Source of the DNA: Mesotoga infera
Lineage (GTDB): Bacteria > Thermotogota > Thermotogae > Petrotogales > Kosmotogaceae
DNA length: 64,000 nucleotides
NCBI RefSeq assembly: GCF_900157305.1
Contig: NZ_LS974202.1
Span: forward strand, 2,790,001-2,854,000
Direction of reading: 5' to 3'
Position numbers and translations under genes: made by a program. Shown one piece after another: positions 41,862 through 50,182 of the stretch; the first letter of the stretch is position 1, and the number at the start of each line of letters is the position of its first letter. The notes below the pieces were generated by a model. It had not been told where the DNA came from. It made no database searches and worked only from the letters and a program-made list of their open reading frames with translations.

Positions 41862-43369
41862 AGGCTCTGTGTTTTATCACAGAATCGACATTGCTTTGGG
41901 TTGTTCTCCCTCTGTGGATACTGTCGGGAAGCGCTTCCGGTATCGGAATTTTTTTCGTGGTAGGCCTTGCAATGGTGGTCGTCTCGGTAGCGTTTTCGCT
42001 GTATTCTTCGCTGGCCGCTTTCTACTGGACGGGAAGCTTTCCGGGATTGTTGACTGTTCAGGATCGAACAATCACCAGCGGTCCGTACCGTTTCATCAGA
42101 CAGCCACTTTATGTAGGATACACTTTCTTTCTGTTGGGTATTGTAATGCTATCGGGGGAGTTTCTTTTTCTTATGCTCTGGGCAGCTATCAGCTGCTGTC
42201 TTCTTTTATACACGGTTTTCAGGGAAAGAAAGCTGGCCGAAAGAGACGAACGATACGCCTTTTACATAGAAACCGTGCCGTTGCTCCTGCCAAGACGCGG
42301 TAAATATATACCTTTCGACTTCACCAGGTGTGTTCCGTGGCTCTTCATCGCAACTTCTCTCGTGGTGAAATTCCTGATACTGATTCTGCTTCCCTCGAAA
42401 GTGAAGAATGCACGGGTACTGAGAGAGAGAAAACCCTTCATAATAGCACTTGCGCACCAGACCCACTACGACGGCCCCCTGATATTTTACTCGACCTGGA
42501 GGTATTTCAGATTCGTCGGCACGGCGATCTATGTTGACAGGATGAGACTTTTGAGAAACTTTGGAACGATTCCCGTGAAACGCTACACAATAGATACCAC
42601 GGCGATAAGACAGATGCTGTCAACAATAAAGGAAGGAATTCCCCTGGGGATAGCGCCCGAGGCGGCTCGTTCCTGGGACGGCAAGTTCTTGAGTGTAAAA
42701 AAAGAGATATGGAAACTCTTCAAGATGCTGAAAACCCCCATCGTACCTGTCAAATTCTACGGAATACAGAGACTATGGCCCCGGTGGGCCGGTATCTTCT
42801 CTCCCGGTTTCTCCACAGTGGAGTTCGGTGATCCCATACAGCCTGACGATCCCGAAATGGAACGCAAAATAAGCGACTTTCTTTCAAAAGAGGACCCCAC
42901 TTTCGAAAAACCTTACAGAAGTTACAGGCATATCGAAAGACTAATCTGGAGATGCCCTTCGTGCGGCAAGATCGGTTCGATCAAGGGTTTTCACAGTGGT
43001 TTCTCCTGCGGCTCCTGCGGAAAGAGCTGGAACAGGCCGTCGGTCAACAAGGTAATAGAACTTCACGAAAAAATCAAGCCTGGAAATATGGGCCTCTCCT
43101 TTCCCGTGAGAGACAGGGTCTTTTTCAGGGGTGAGGAAGTAGAGGGATTGATAATGGAAGATTTGGCGATGATAGGAAGTTTTTCACTTCGGTACAGCGA
43201 CATAAAGAATTCCAGCATCGAGAAAAGCGTTGAACCCGTCTTTGGAACGGCCGACGAAATGGTGATCTTCAAATCCAATAGTAGTGCACTCATGTGGCAG
43301 GAGATAATCGATTTCCAGATAAAGTTCCGTCTCAAGCGCGATGATTATCATACCGACCTCTGGGGATAG
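41858..43369 (+). CDS. Fusion: ICMT-like membrane domain, PlsC-type acyltransferase, zinc ribbon
   Basis: A 503-residue protein with three parts. Residues 1-150 form a membrane domain like isoprenylcysteine/phospholipid methyltransferases, with the GPYRFIRQPLYVGY and ERKLAERDERY motifs. Residues about 175-345 are a PlsC-like acyltransferase: HX4D at H200-D205 and the PEAARSWDG motif at 267-275. Residues 364-390 are a zinc ribbon (C366, C369, C384, C387), then a beta-rich tail. The likely role is envelope lipid acylation or modification, but I do not know this architecture from any family. It overlaps the kinase gene by four bases. Confidence 0.8.
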   Translation: MKALCFITESTLLWVVLPLWILSGSASGIGIFFVVGLAMVVVSVAFSLYSSLAAFYWTGSFPGLLTVQDRTITSGPYRFIRQPLYVGYTFFLLGIVMLSGEFLFLMLWAAISCCLLLYTVFRERKLAERDERYAFYIETVPLLLPRRGKYIPFDFTRCVPWLFIATSLVVKFLILILLPSKVKNARVLRERKPFIIALAHQTHYDGPLIFYSTWRYFRFVGTAIYVDRMRLLRNFGTIPVKRYTIDTTAIRQMLSTIKEGIPLGIAPEAARSWDGKFLSVKKEIWKLFKMLKTPIVPVKFYGIQRLWPRWAGIFSPGFSTVEFGDPIQPDDPEMERKISDFLSKEDPTFEKPYRSYRHIERLIWRCPSCGKIGSIKGFHSGFSCGSCGKSWNRPSVNKVIELHEKIKPGNMGLSFPVRDRVFFRGEEVEGLIMEDLAMIGSFSLRYSDIKNSSIEKSVEPVFGTADEMVIFKSNSSALMWQEIIDFQIKFRLKRDDYHTDLWG

Positions 43370-43442
43370 TAACCTCGAACATCTGCTTGCAATAAGCCGC
43401 TTTTGATTTCGAGGCTTCCCTTGCATGTCAGAATCCATTAAC

Positions 43443-43468
43443 CGGGTAATATCACCGTATCCAATAAA
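43443..43468 (+). repeat. Left end of the insertion sequence: target duplication and inverted repeat
   Basis: 43443-43452 (CGGGTAATAT) is one copy of the 10-bp target duplication. 43454-43468 (ACCGTATCCAATAAA) is the terminal inverted repeat, which is identical in inverse orientation at 44415-44429. Confidence 0.9.
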
Positions 43469-44429
43469 CAAATCAGCAACAATTGAGGTAATCCAGAATA
43501 GGGTCATTAAGCACAAACTTCGAGAAGGCAAGAGTAACAACCGTTAGAAATAGTGCCGTTACTCTGGACAGGAGATCATCTCTGCCCCCTTTTCTGGGAA
43601 TCTCCAATCTGACTCTTTCATTTTCTGGAACAGCCTCTCTATCTTCCATCGCTTTGAATATGTCTGTGAGTGTTTCTCCTTGAAGCTAGAATCCTTCTTT
43701 CTCGATTTCGGTCTCACTATGGCCCTTAGATCGCCTTCTTTGGTGAATTGGGACAAGAAGTTCCCTTTGAAGTATCCCCTATCGGCTATAATCAGACCGT
43801 TGAGATTGTCGAGCATCTCCTTTCCAACTCTAGCATCGTCTTCGTTGGCCTGAGTCAACCTGAACTTAACAGGTATCCCTTCTTCAGTAATTATGAAATG
43901 TCCCTTCTTTCCCCAAAAGAATCCGTCCCTGTTCTTGCCGAACTTCAGATTCTTACACTTTTTTATCCCCTGACTGGTGATGTCCTTTATCGGTGTCGAG
44001 TCGATTATGTATGTTCCGCCTTTTATGCTTTCTATGATTCTCCTGCTTATCGCTTCAATATCTAGCCTTCTCAGTCTATATGATAATGTCTGCCTGGACG
44101 GAAGCTCACCTATCACTTTCAGCAGCCTCTTCTTTCCTTCGATCATTTTGTACATCTCAACGATTGAGCTACAACGGAAAAGTATGAAAATCACATACAA
44201 CAACACTATCGTTCTGTCCGAGTACTCTCTGGGTCTTCCTTTAACCTGCCTGTGCGCAGGTATTATCTCTCTCACCGCTTCCTTCACTTTTCTTATGTCC
44301 TTTGGTGTTATCATTTCTTCGGGACTCTCTCCTTTCGTTTTGTTTTTCTCATACAAAAAACATTCTAAATGGAGTTGAGTCCCTTTTCTTTTGACTTATT
44401 TCCTTCCTCGCCTATTTATTGGATACGGT
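43453..44429 (-). mobile_element. IS4-like insertion sequence with intact ends
   Basis: About 977 bp bounded by 15-bp perfect terminal inverted repeats (43454-43468 and 44415-44429) and flanked by identical 10-bp direct repeats CGGGTAATAT, which are the target duplication. The element carries one minus-strand transposase gene with a DDE triad. A 10-bp duplication and DDE with a Y-less IER helix fit the IS4/IS5-like groups. The intact duplication and ends suggest a recent insertion. It lies between the acyltransferase gene and the prepilin operon, and appears to have landed in the promoter region of the latter. Confidence 0.9.
43559..44356 (-). CDS. IS4-like DDE transposase, possibly completed by -1 frameshift
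   Basis: A 265-codon frame with transposase helices and the catalytic triad D119 (IIDSTP), D192 (IADRGY) and E240 (KRWKIERLF). The stop at 43559 comes soon after a heptamer A_AAG_GGG (near 43578). In the -1 frame the sequence continues for about 42 more codons to a stop at 43473, encoding a hydrophobic C-terminal helix just inside the left inverted repeat. The two frames together make a normal-looking enzyme, so either a programmed frameshift or an inactivating one-base indel is present. The start (TTG 44356, or ATG 44314) is uncertain. Confidence 0.82.
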   Translation of the reverse strand: MYEKNKTKGESPEEMITPKDIRKVKEAVREIIPAHRQVKGRPREYSDRTIVLLYVIFILFRCSSIVEMYKMIEGKKRLLKVIGELPSRQTLSYRLRRLDIEAISRRIIESIKGGTYIIDSTPIKDITSQGIKKCKNLKFGKNRDGFFWGKKGHFIITEEGIPVKFRLTQANEDDARVGKEMLDNLNGLIIADRGYFKGNFLSQFTKEGDLRAIVRPKSRKKDSSFKEKHSQTYSKRWKIERLFQKMKESDWRFPEKGAEMISCPE

Positions 44430-44439
44430 CGGGTAATAT
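44415..44439 (-). repeat. Right end of the insertion sequence: inverted repeat and target duplication
   Basis: 44415-44429 is the terminal inverted repeat and 44430-44439 (CGGGTAATAT) the second copy of the target duplication, identical to 43443-43452. Confidence 0.9.
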
Positions 44440-44447
44440 GTTAAAAT
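44419..44447 (+). promoter_or_regulatory. Hybrid promoter formed by the insertion sequence end
   Basis: TTGGAT (44419-44424) lies inside the terminal repeat of the insertion sequence. Exactly 17 bp downstream is TAAAAT (44442-44447) in the flanking DNA. The pair makes a good -35/-10 reading into the prepilin operon starting at 44544. Without the insertion the best -35 (near TTAACC at 43438) has poor spacing. Functionality is inferred. Confidence 0.5.
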
Positions 44448-44543
44448 TTTATAAGTAACATCAGGGTGTGCCGTATTTCCGACTTCAGATTAACTGTTGA
44501 ACTGTCAGGAGAGCGGCACCTCATGACGGGCGAGTGATTATCT

Positions 44544-45029
44544 TTGAAATGGCGCAGGGCGGCAAAGGGCTTTTCGCTTATGGAAACCGTTATGAATATG
44601 TTGCTGACAGCGATAGTTATATCGATCGCGATGGTCATGCTGTCGATAACTTTCAAGATCGGTTTTCAGATCCACAGCCAATTGACAATCGACGAAGAGA
44701 TCGTCAAATTAAACAGCAACCTTAAGTACATCGTCTCAAGAAACTGGACCGGGCTCGATTTGAGCGAAGGCCTCAACGATGATACAATAACTCTTGAATC
44801 GAGATTTCCACTGATTCCCGAAGCCAGCGTGGCAACGATCACTTATCTCGATGGCAAGCTGATATTTATTTACAAGGAAAGTGAAAACACTCTAACTCAA
44901 ATGGTTGTTGCCGAGTATCTCGATCAGTTCACTTTTTATGACCTCGAGGGACAGTATCTGTATTACCGGGCGGTATTTGAGTACAGGGGAGCCACCAAAC
45001 AGATCGAAGGGGCGGTGAGGATCTATTAG
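44544..45029 (+). CDS. Prepilin-like protein
   Basis: A 161-residue protein with the type IV prepilin signature: short basic leader then KGFSLMETVMNMLLTAIVISIAM, cut after Gly by a prepilin peptidase with Glu at mature position 5. The rest is a soluble C-terminal domain not resembling a named pilin. Start is a TTG at 44544 with GGGCGAG upstream. It forms an operon with two further prepilin-like genes, overlapping the next. Likely a minor pilin or pseudopilin. No pilus motor genes are in the window. Confidence 0.82.
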   Translation: MKWRRAAKGFSLMETVMNMLLTAIVISIAMVMLSITFKIGFQIHSQLTIDEEIVKLNSNLKYIVSRNWTGLDLSEGLNDDTITLESRFPLIPEASVATITYLDGKLIFIYKESENTLTQMVVAEYLDQFTFYDLEGQYLYYRAVFEYRGATKQIEGAVRIY

Positions 45030-45405
45030 AAAGGCTTTTTCGACTGCGGAAATTCTTGTAGTGCTTGCCGTGGTAGCAATGCTTATCAGTTCGGGGATCG
45101 CCCTCATTCTTCAGTACAGATCCATGTCGGCTACTCTCGAGATCTCCACCAATCTTCATTCGGCCAAGCTGCTGGTGGAAGGTATCGTGAGGAGCGCCAA
45201 CCGTGTGAGTGAAGAGAACATAATCGATCGAATCGAGCAACTATCTAGTTATCCAGGTTTTCAAGACGTGGAAGTGATTTCGGTAGAGGCGACAAACATC
45301 GAGGGTAGCCCCACGAGAAGGATTTTCGAGATCGTCCTCAGGGACAGGCGAGTCGGTATAGAGGAGGTGTTTCATGTATTCAGATTCGACCCCTTCGCGG
45401 AATAG
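45025..45405 (+). CDS. Prepilin-like protein with a probable ATT start codon
   Basis: In frame between an upstream stop at 45016 and the first GTG at 45061 there is no ATG, GTG or TTG. Yet the codons from ATT 45025 give a basic leader and AFSTAEILVVLAVVAM, a prepilin motif with Glu at mature position 5 and Ala in place of the usual Gly before the cut. GAGG (45017-45020) lies four bases before the ATT. A GTG 45061 start would delete the signature. I therefore place the start at ATT, making 126 residues. The first codons overlap the previous gene's stop. Function as minor pilin is inferred. Confidence 0.68.
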   Translation: MRKAFSTAEILVVLAVVAMLISSGIALILQYRSMSATLEISTNLHSAKLLVEGIVRSANRVSEENIIDRIEQLSSYPGFQDVEVISVEATNIEGSPTRRIFEIVLRDRRVGIEEVFHVFRFDPFAE

Positions 45406-47002
45406 AGGTTTCGTCCTGGCGGTAACGCTAATTATTATGATCTTCGCCACCACGATGATAGTAGCCGCCAGTATAATCATCCAGCGCACCTCCAGAAGAC
45501 TCAACGAGTATTCCCTGCTTTCTGACCTGAGAGTGGCTTCTAACAATCTGGTGGAAGGAGCCGCCATGATTCTGGCCAGAAAATGGAACCAGGACAACTT
45601 CAACTCTTCATGGGACGGATTCGAGGATTTCGTACAGTTCGTTTCCTCAAGAGGTGGATATGAGGGCGATCTGTGGTCGGAGGTAATTCAATCCCTCGAT
45701 TCCGAAAGATGGTGGCTGATCAACGAAGATGAAGACTTCGCTTCTCTGCTCGAGGACGCTTCCTTTTCGGAGCTAACTTCTATGGGGGCGGCTGTTAATC
45801 TCACCGGAGGGAAGTATTCGATCGTTTCCTGGGCGGAGAAAGCTGGCGTGAAAAGGTATTCCTACGGTCTGGTACTTGCAGAATCGCTTCTGGAGCATGC
45901 GGCTTTGAGATTCGGGGATATTTCCAGAGTTTTCTACGAAGTCACCACGGGCGAGATGAACAAAGACGATATACTTACGGGGCGGGGCGACGTGATCAAC
46001 GGACAGGCAATCGTAATTGGAGGAGTCGCCGTGAGCGATTCCAACATAAACCTCGAGCTGGTCTTCCCTTACGGCCTGACTGCAAAAAGCATTACCCCAG
46101 ATGGATCATATACTTACACACAGACGGCCTCCGATTCCGAGCAGTATTTTTCCGATCTCCTTGCCGACCACGAAGACTGGCTGGCGTCACTCTCTCCCGT
46201 AGCAACGTACACGGCTCCTTTCAACGACGTAATCACAGCCAGTGAGGACGGTTTGATCGTTTTCAAACCCAACGATAGCAGTGGCTCATCCTACACCATA
46301 TATTTTCCCGATGTCGCGGGGAGCGATCACAGGTACCTCACAGTAAAGTACAAAAATGATAGCGGAGTATTCACCACAAAAATTTATGCCGGGGACTTCC
46401 CGGTAAATATCGCCATTCATGGAAACCTGCTAGTAGGAGACGCGGAAAGCGATCCCCTCAAATTGCATTACATAAACGGACAGTACAACATTACCGTCTA
46501 TGGCTCGATCACCGTGAATTACCAGCTGATGTACGGCGATTTCGCCGACGAATTCGATGATGCCAGAACACAGGGAGGCAAGGTCAGCAACCAGGAGATC
46601 AAAACCTGGAGCAAGATCAAGGAGCTGCTTAACGACTTTTCCGAACGCGAGACTGGGGATCATCTCTCCCTTGTAAGTATAGGAGGAGATATAATAAACA
46701 CTTACGTGATCGGTAACTCCGGCAAAGGTACCCACGCCATAAGGGCTCTGGCAGGTGAGTTTTCTGCCTTCAAGAAGAATGGAACCGGTGGCGCCTTCAC
46801 CTTCCCCGATCTGGGTACCGTTGTCAAAAACGAAAGAGCCAAGCTGGGCCAACTTTTCTTTTTTGGATCCATAACAGGGAACCGTTTCGGCACCGTGGAA
46901 GAGATGAACTATCTGGACAACCTTTTTGTGAGCTCCACCAGGGGCATCACGGGAGGAACATTCGGCAAACGTTTGATTTTAGCCGGTTTGAGAGCATGGT
47001 AG
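45374..47002 (+). CDS. PilX-like large prepilin-family protein
   Basis: A 542-residue protein with an N-terminal RNRGFVLAVTLIIMIFATTMIVA segment, a class of hydrophobic N terminus found in PilX/PulK-like minor pilins, although the Glu at mature position 5 is replaced. The large remainder is beta-rich with no recognised domain and several glycine/serine-rich loops, suggesting a surface-exposed or adhesin-like role. It overlaps the preceding gene by 32 bases and ends the operon. The exact function is unknown. Confidence 0.75.
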   Translation: MYSDSTPSRNRGFVLAVTLIIMIFATTMIVAASIIIQRTSRRLNEYSLLSDLRVASNNLVEGAAMILARKWNQDNFNSSWDGFEDFVQFVSSRGGYEGDLWSEVIQSLDSERWWLINEDEDFASLLEDASFSELTSMGAAVNLTGGKYSIVSWAEKAGVKRYSYGLVLAESLLEHAALRFGDISRVFYEVTTGEMNKDDILTGRGDVINGQAIVIGGVAVSDSNINLELVFPYGLTAKSITPDGSYTYTQTASDSEQYFSDLLADHEDWLASLSPVATYTAPFNDVITASEDGLIVFKPNDSSGSSYTIYFPDVAGSDHRYLTVKYKNDSGVFTTKIYAGDFPVNIAIHGNLLVGDAESDPLKLHYINGQYNITVYGSITVNYQLMYGDFADEFDDARTQGGKVSNQEIKTWSKIKELLNDFSERETGDHLSLVSIGGDIINTYVIGNSGKGTHAIRALAGEFSAFKKNGTGGAFTFPDLGTVVKNERAKLGQLFFFGSITGNRFGTVEEMNYLDNLFVSSTRGITGGTFGKRLILAGLRAW

Positions 47003-47095
47003 GAAACGGGATTTGGTCTATACCAATGAATGGTTTCGCGACAATAGTAAACTATTCAGATCTTCGCTATCGCCTTTCCCTCTGACAGCCACAAT

Positions 47096-47118
47096 GAAAA
47101 GGTGGGGTCTCCCCCACC
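47096..47118 (-). terminator. Terminator of the arabinoxylan operon
   Basis: On the minus strand GGTGGGG-GAGA-CCCCACC is followed by TTTTC, starting four bases after the kinase stop codon. On the plus strand the same stem lacks a T run, so it serves mainly the minus-strand operon. Confidence 0.82.
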
Positions 47119-47121
47119 GTA

Positions 47122-48642
47122 TCAGATTTGCCACATCAAGTCTTTCGTTCTCTCGTAGAGCTGACGGAAGAGTGCGTAAGATTTTTCGTATATCTCCCGA
47201 TTGTTCGGATCGGGATTGATCGGTTCTCTGAACTTCACCCACTCTTTTATCCTCTCAGGTCTGTCGATCAACCCCACACCCAGTCCTGCCAGGAATGCAT
47301 CTCCGAAGGGAGCCTCCACAAGGCTGGATACCTGTCTCATCTTGTAGCCAGTGATATCGGCGAAAATTCTGTTCCAGGCCGAGGATTTAGCCACTCCGCC
47401 GACTATCCAGCACTCGTCGTTCAGTTTCAGTCCAGCCTTGATTCCCTCCTCGATGTTATGTCGCAGGGCGTACGCCGCTCCCTCCATCAGGGCTTTGTAC
47501 ATATGGGCTTTTGTATGCACGAGTGTAACTCCGAAGAAGACCCCCTTGGCAAAGGGATCCCAGATCGGCGATCTTTCGCCCATGAAGTAAGGGAGCACTA
47601 TTATTCCGTCGCTTCCGGCAGGTATAGTTTCGACTTCTCTATCCAGAAGCTGGTACGGGGAAATGCCCGTTCTCAAACCCACAGAAGCTTCGCTGTCGGC
47701 GAATTCTTCTTTGAACCATCTGGCGAGCGCCCCAGTGGTGGCAGATCCACCGAAGGAGTATATCCGCTCGGTATCGTGAACCACATACGGAAAATTGACG
47801 AGCCCGAAGGGTAGCTCACTGCCGTCGTGAACGGTTCCCCAGCAGGTAGAGGTACCAACCATGGCGACGTGTTCACCCTCTTCAAGCGCCCCGGCCGAAA
47901 GCTGTGCCACGGGCGCGTCGATTCCACCTGAAATGACGGGTGTTCCCTCGCGAAGGCCGCAGAGTTTTGAGCTGGCCCGAGTTATCTTTCCAACCATATC
48001 ACTCGATCTCACGATTCTCTCGGGAAGGTATTCGATCGGTATTCCCAAAGCTCTACACATATCCGAGGACCATGTCAGTTTTCTTATGTCGAAAACACCG
48101 CCTATATTCCCTGCCGATGAGTAGTCGATAGCGTTTTCTCCGGTAAGCTGATAGATAACGTAATCTTTCGGAGTCACGAACTTGTATATCTTCTTCCAGA
48201 TCTCCGGTCTGTTGTCCCTGAGCCACATCATCTTGGTGAAGCCATAGTAGGAATCGACGTAATTGCCGGTTATAGAAAAGATCTCTTCTTTAGATATGTT
48301 ATCCTTAACCCAGCCGGTTTGATCCGTCGCACGTCTGTCCATCCATATGAGACAGGGATAAAGCGGTTTCATCTCCCTGTCCACCGGTACACCGGAGCCG
48401 CCGTAGAGACCGCTGATCGCCAGAGCGGCGATCTCTTCCTTCGCCACTCCCGATTTTTCTACCACTTCCCCCATCGTTTCGAAGGCAGCTCTCACCCAGA
48501 CGTCCGGCCACTGTTCGGCCCAGTTTGAGCCGGGTTTGATGACATCGTACTCTCTCTGCGCCTCGACGAGAACACGACCGCTTTCGTCCACCATAACGCT
48601 TTTCGTACCCTGAGTCCCAATATCGCACCCGATCAAATACAT
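47122..48642 (-). CDS. FGGY-family pentulose kinase (xylulokinase-like)
   Basis: A 506-residue carbohydrate kinase. N-terminal GCDIGTQGTKSV binds phosphate, NWAEQWPDVW and WMDRRA are sugar-site segments, and GGIDAPVAQLSAG / FMGERSPIWDP and GGVAKSSAWNRI form the FGGY signatures. It most resembles xylulokinases (XylB). Because the operon is built around arabinose release, the real substrate may be L-ribulose or another pentulose. It is the last gene of the operon, 14 bp after the isomerase and just before the terminator. Confidence 0.88.
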   Translation of the reverse strand: MYLIGCDIGTQGTKSVMVDESGRVLVEAQREYDVIKPGSNWAEQWPDVWVRAAFETMGEVVEKSGVAKEEIAALAISGLYGGSGVPVDREMKPLYPCLIWMDRRATDQTGWVKDNISKEEIFSITGNYVDSYYGFTKMMWLRDNRPEIWKKIYKFVTPKDYVIYQLTGENAIDYSSAGNIGGVFDIRKLTWSSDMCRALGIPIEYLPERIVRSSDMVGKITRASSKLCGLREGTPVISGGIDAPVAQLSAGALEEGEHVAMVGTSTCWGTVHDGSELPFGLVNFPYVVHDTERIYSFGGSATTGALARWFKEEFADSEASVGLRTGISPYQLLDREVETIPAGSDGIIVLPYFMGERSPIWDPFAKGVFFGVTLVHTKAHMYKALMEGAAYALRHNIEEGIKAGLKLNDECWIVGGVAKSSAWNRIFADITGYKMRQVSSLVEAPFGDAFLAGLGVGLIDRPERIKEWVKFREPINPDPNNREIYEKSYALFRQLYERTKDLMWQI

Positions 48643-48656
48643 ATCCTACCACCCTT

Positions 48657-50081
48657 TCAGATTTCATCGATTTCGTGTCTCAACCAAGATTGTACCTCAT
48701 CTATTCCAGGCTCGCCAGGATCCAGCTCGACGCCCTTCATGTATTTGACGGCCTCATAGATTACAGGCATTATCCTGTCGTGGACGCTGGCCACGTGATG
48801 AATGTAGGGGCCGCACACCAGTTTCTCTTCGAGCTTTGGCCAGTTCCTGAACTTCGCCCAGACGTACGTTCCCTTGTTGAAAGGCCCATCAGTGCTTTCG
48901 GCGTGAGATACGAAAAGCTTGTAATTCGAGAAGTCTCCGTCGAACCTGAGAACGCTGAGTTTACCCCCCTTTATCTCCCATTCCGATACCCCGGGACTGT
49001 GGCTGTCGAGTATGAAGTGTTTCCCGATGTACGGTTTTTCCTTCGCGAGCGAAAGCGGGAAAGGCCCGCAATGCCACAGCAGCTCGGCATTGTCATCGGT
49101 CGGATGTCTGATAGTAAGATCGGCAAGAAAGGAAGGTTTTCGATACATGGTGGCCGCCTGGGCCAGTTCCATGCTTATCGCTCCGTGAACGTCGGTTTCG
49201 CAGGCAACGGGGATTTTATTATCCGATAGTAGAGAATGGGCAAAACAGGGCATTACGCCATACACCTTTTGCAGAGCGTTCCAGCATTGAATGGCTATTC
49301 CGCTCAATCTCTCTTCGACCGCCCACCTCTCCATCACGATCTTGAGCGTCAATACCTTCTTGAAACTCTCTTCACCCGCACTGGAGTAATCGACTCTGTC
49401 CCTTAGTTCGGCCAATTCCTGGTCGAGCTCTTTAGAGTCCAGAAATTTTTTCGCCTCTTCCACAATATCTATCAGAGTTGTCGGGATGAGCTCTATGCCG
49501 AACTTTTCCAGAAGCTCTCCTTCGTTGTTTATGACGGTCCAGAAGTCTCTCGGCCTGTTGCTTATAACTCCGATTTTCATATTGCGAAAGGCCCTGACCA
49601 CCGAAGCAGCGGCGAGGAAGTTTTTAAATCCCCTTTCGAAGAGGGGATCATCGACCGAAGAGTTCACTATGTATGTGAAGGGAACACCGAAGCGTCTCAA
49701 CAACTTGCCCGTCGCAAAAAGGCCGCACTGGGTGTCACGGGTACGACTTCCATCGGGCAGCGGGGCATCATCTCGCGGCCCCCAGAGGAGAAGGGGCACA
49801 TCGAGTTCTCTGGAGAGCTTGGCAACGGCTTCTTCGGTTCCAAAATTTACATGAGGCGCAAAGATGGCGTCCACTTTGGCCTTTTTGAAATGTTCCGCCA
49901 CCGCTGGTGAATCCTTGGGATCGTAAATGAGCCCCTCTTCGTTCAGCCAGTCGAGACCGACGTAATCCACATTCCAGGCCTTCAGCTTTTTTTCGATGAG
50001 AATTCTTTGTTCATGAGCATCTTTCTTGCTGAAAACGTTTCTCCTTGTGGGAGCGAACCCGAGTTTTAGCTTTTGATACAT
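48657..50081 (-). CDS. L-fucose/L-arabinose isomerase-family sugar isomerase
   Basis: A 474-residue protein with the fold pattern of the fucose/arabinose isomerase family, but not the classical AraA sequence. Candidate metal ligands are Glu and Asp in ACETDVHGAISM (near 296-307) and the His-rich HHVASVHDR segment near the C terminus. An N-terminal Rossmann-like domain includes HVNFGTEEAVA. Located between the GH51 gene and the kinase, it should convert the released pentose to a ketose, most simply L-arabinose to L-ribulose. Substrate remains inferred. RBS GGAGGT before ATG 50081. Confidence 0.8.
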   Translation of the reverse strand: MYQKLKLGFAPTRRNVFSKKDAHEQRILIEKKLKAWNVDYVGLDWLNEEGLIYDPKDSPAVAEHFKKAKVDAIFAPHVNFGTEEAVAKLSRELDVPLLLWGPRDDAPLPDGSRTRDTQCGLFATGKLLRRFGVPFTYIVNSSVDDPLFERGFKNFLAAASVVRAFRNMKIGVISNRPRDFWTVINNEGELLEKFGIELIPTTLIDIVEEAKKFLDSKELDQELAELRDRVDYSSAGEESFKKVLTLKIVMERWAVEERLSGIAIQCWNALQKVYGVMPCFAHSLLSDNKIPVACETDVHGAISMELAQAATMYRKPSFLADLTIRHPTDDNAELLWHCGPFPLSLAKEKPYIGKHFILDSHSPGVSEWEIKGGKLSVLRFDGDFSNYKLFVSHAESTDGPFNKGTYVWAKFRNWPKLEEKLVCGPYIHHVASVHDRIMPVIYEAVKYMKGVELDPGEPGIDEVQSWLRHEIDEI

Positions 50082-50182
50082 CGTTTACCTCCTTTCAACC
50101 TCCTGGATGACTCAGTCGGCCGGGCTTGAAAGAATACCTGCCGTAGTTTTCCTCCCATCGAACTCCTTGAGCTTTTACACTC

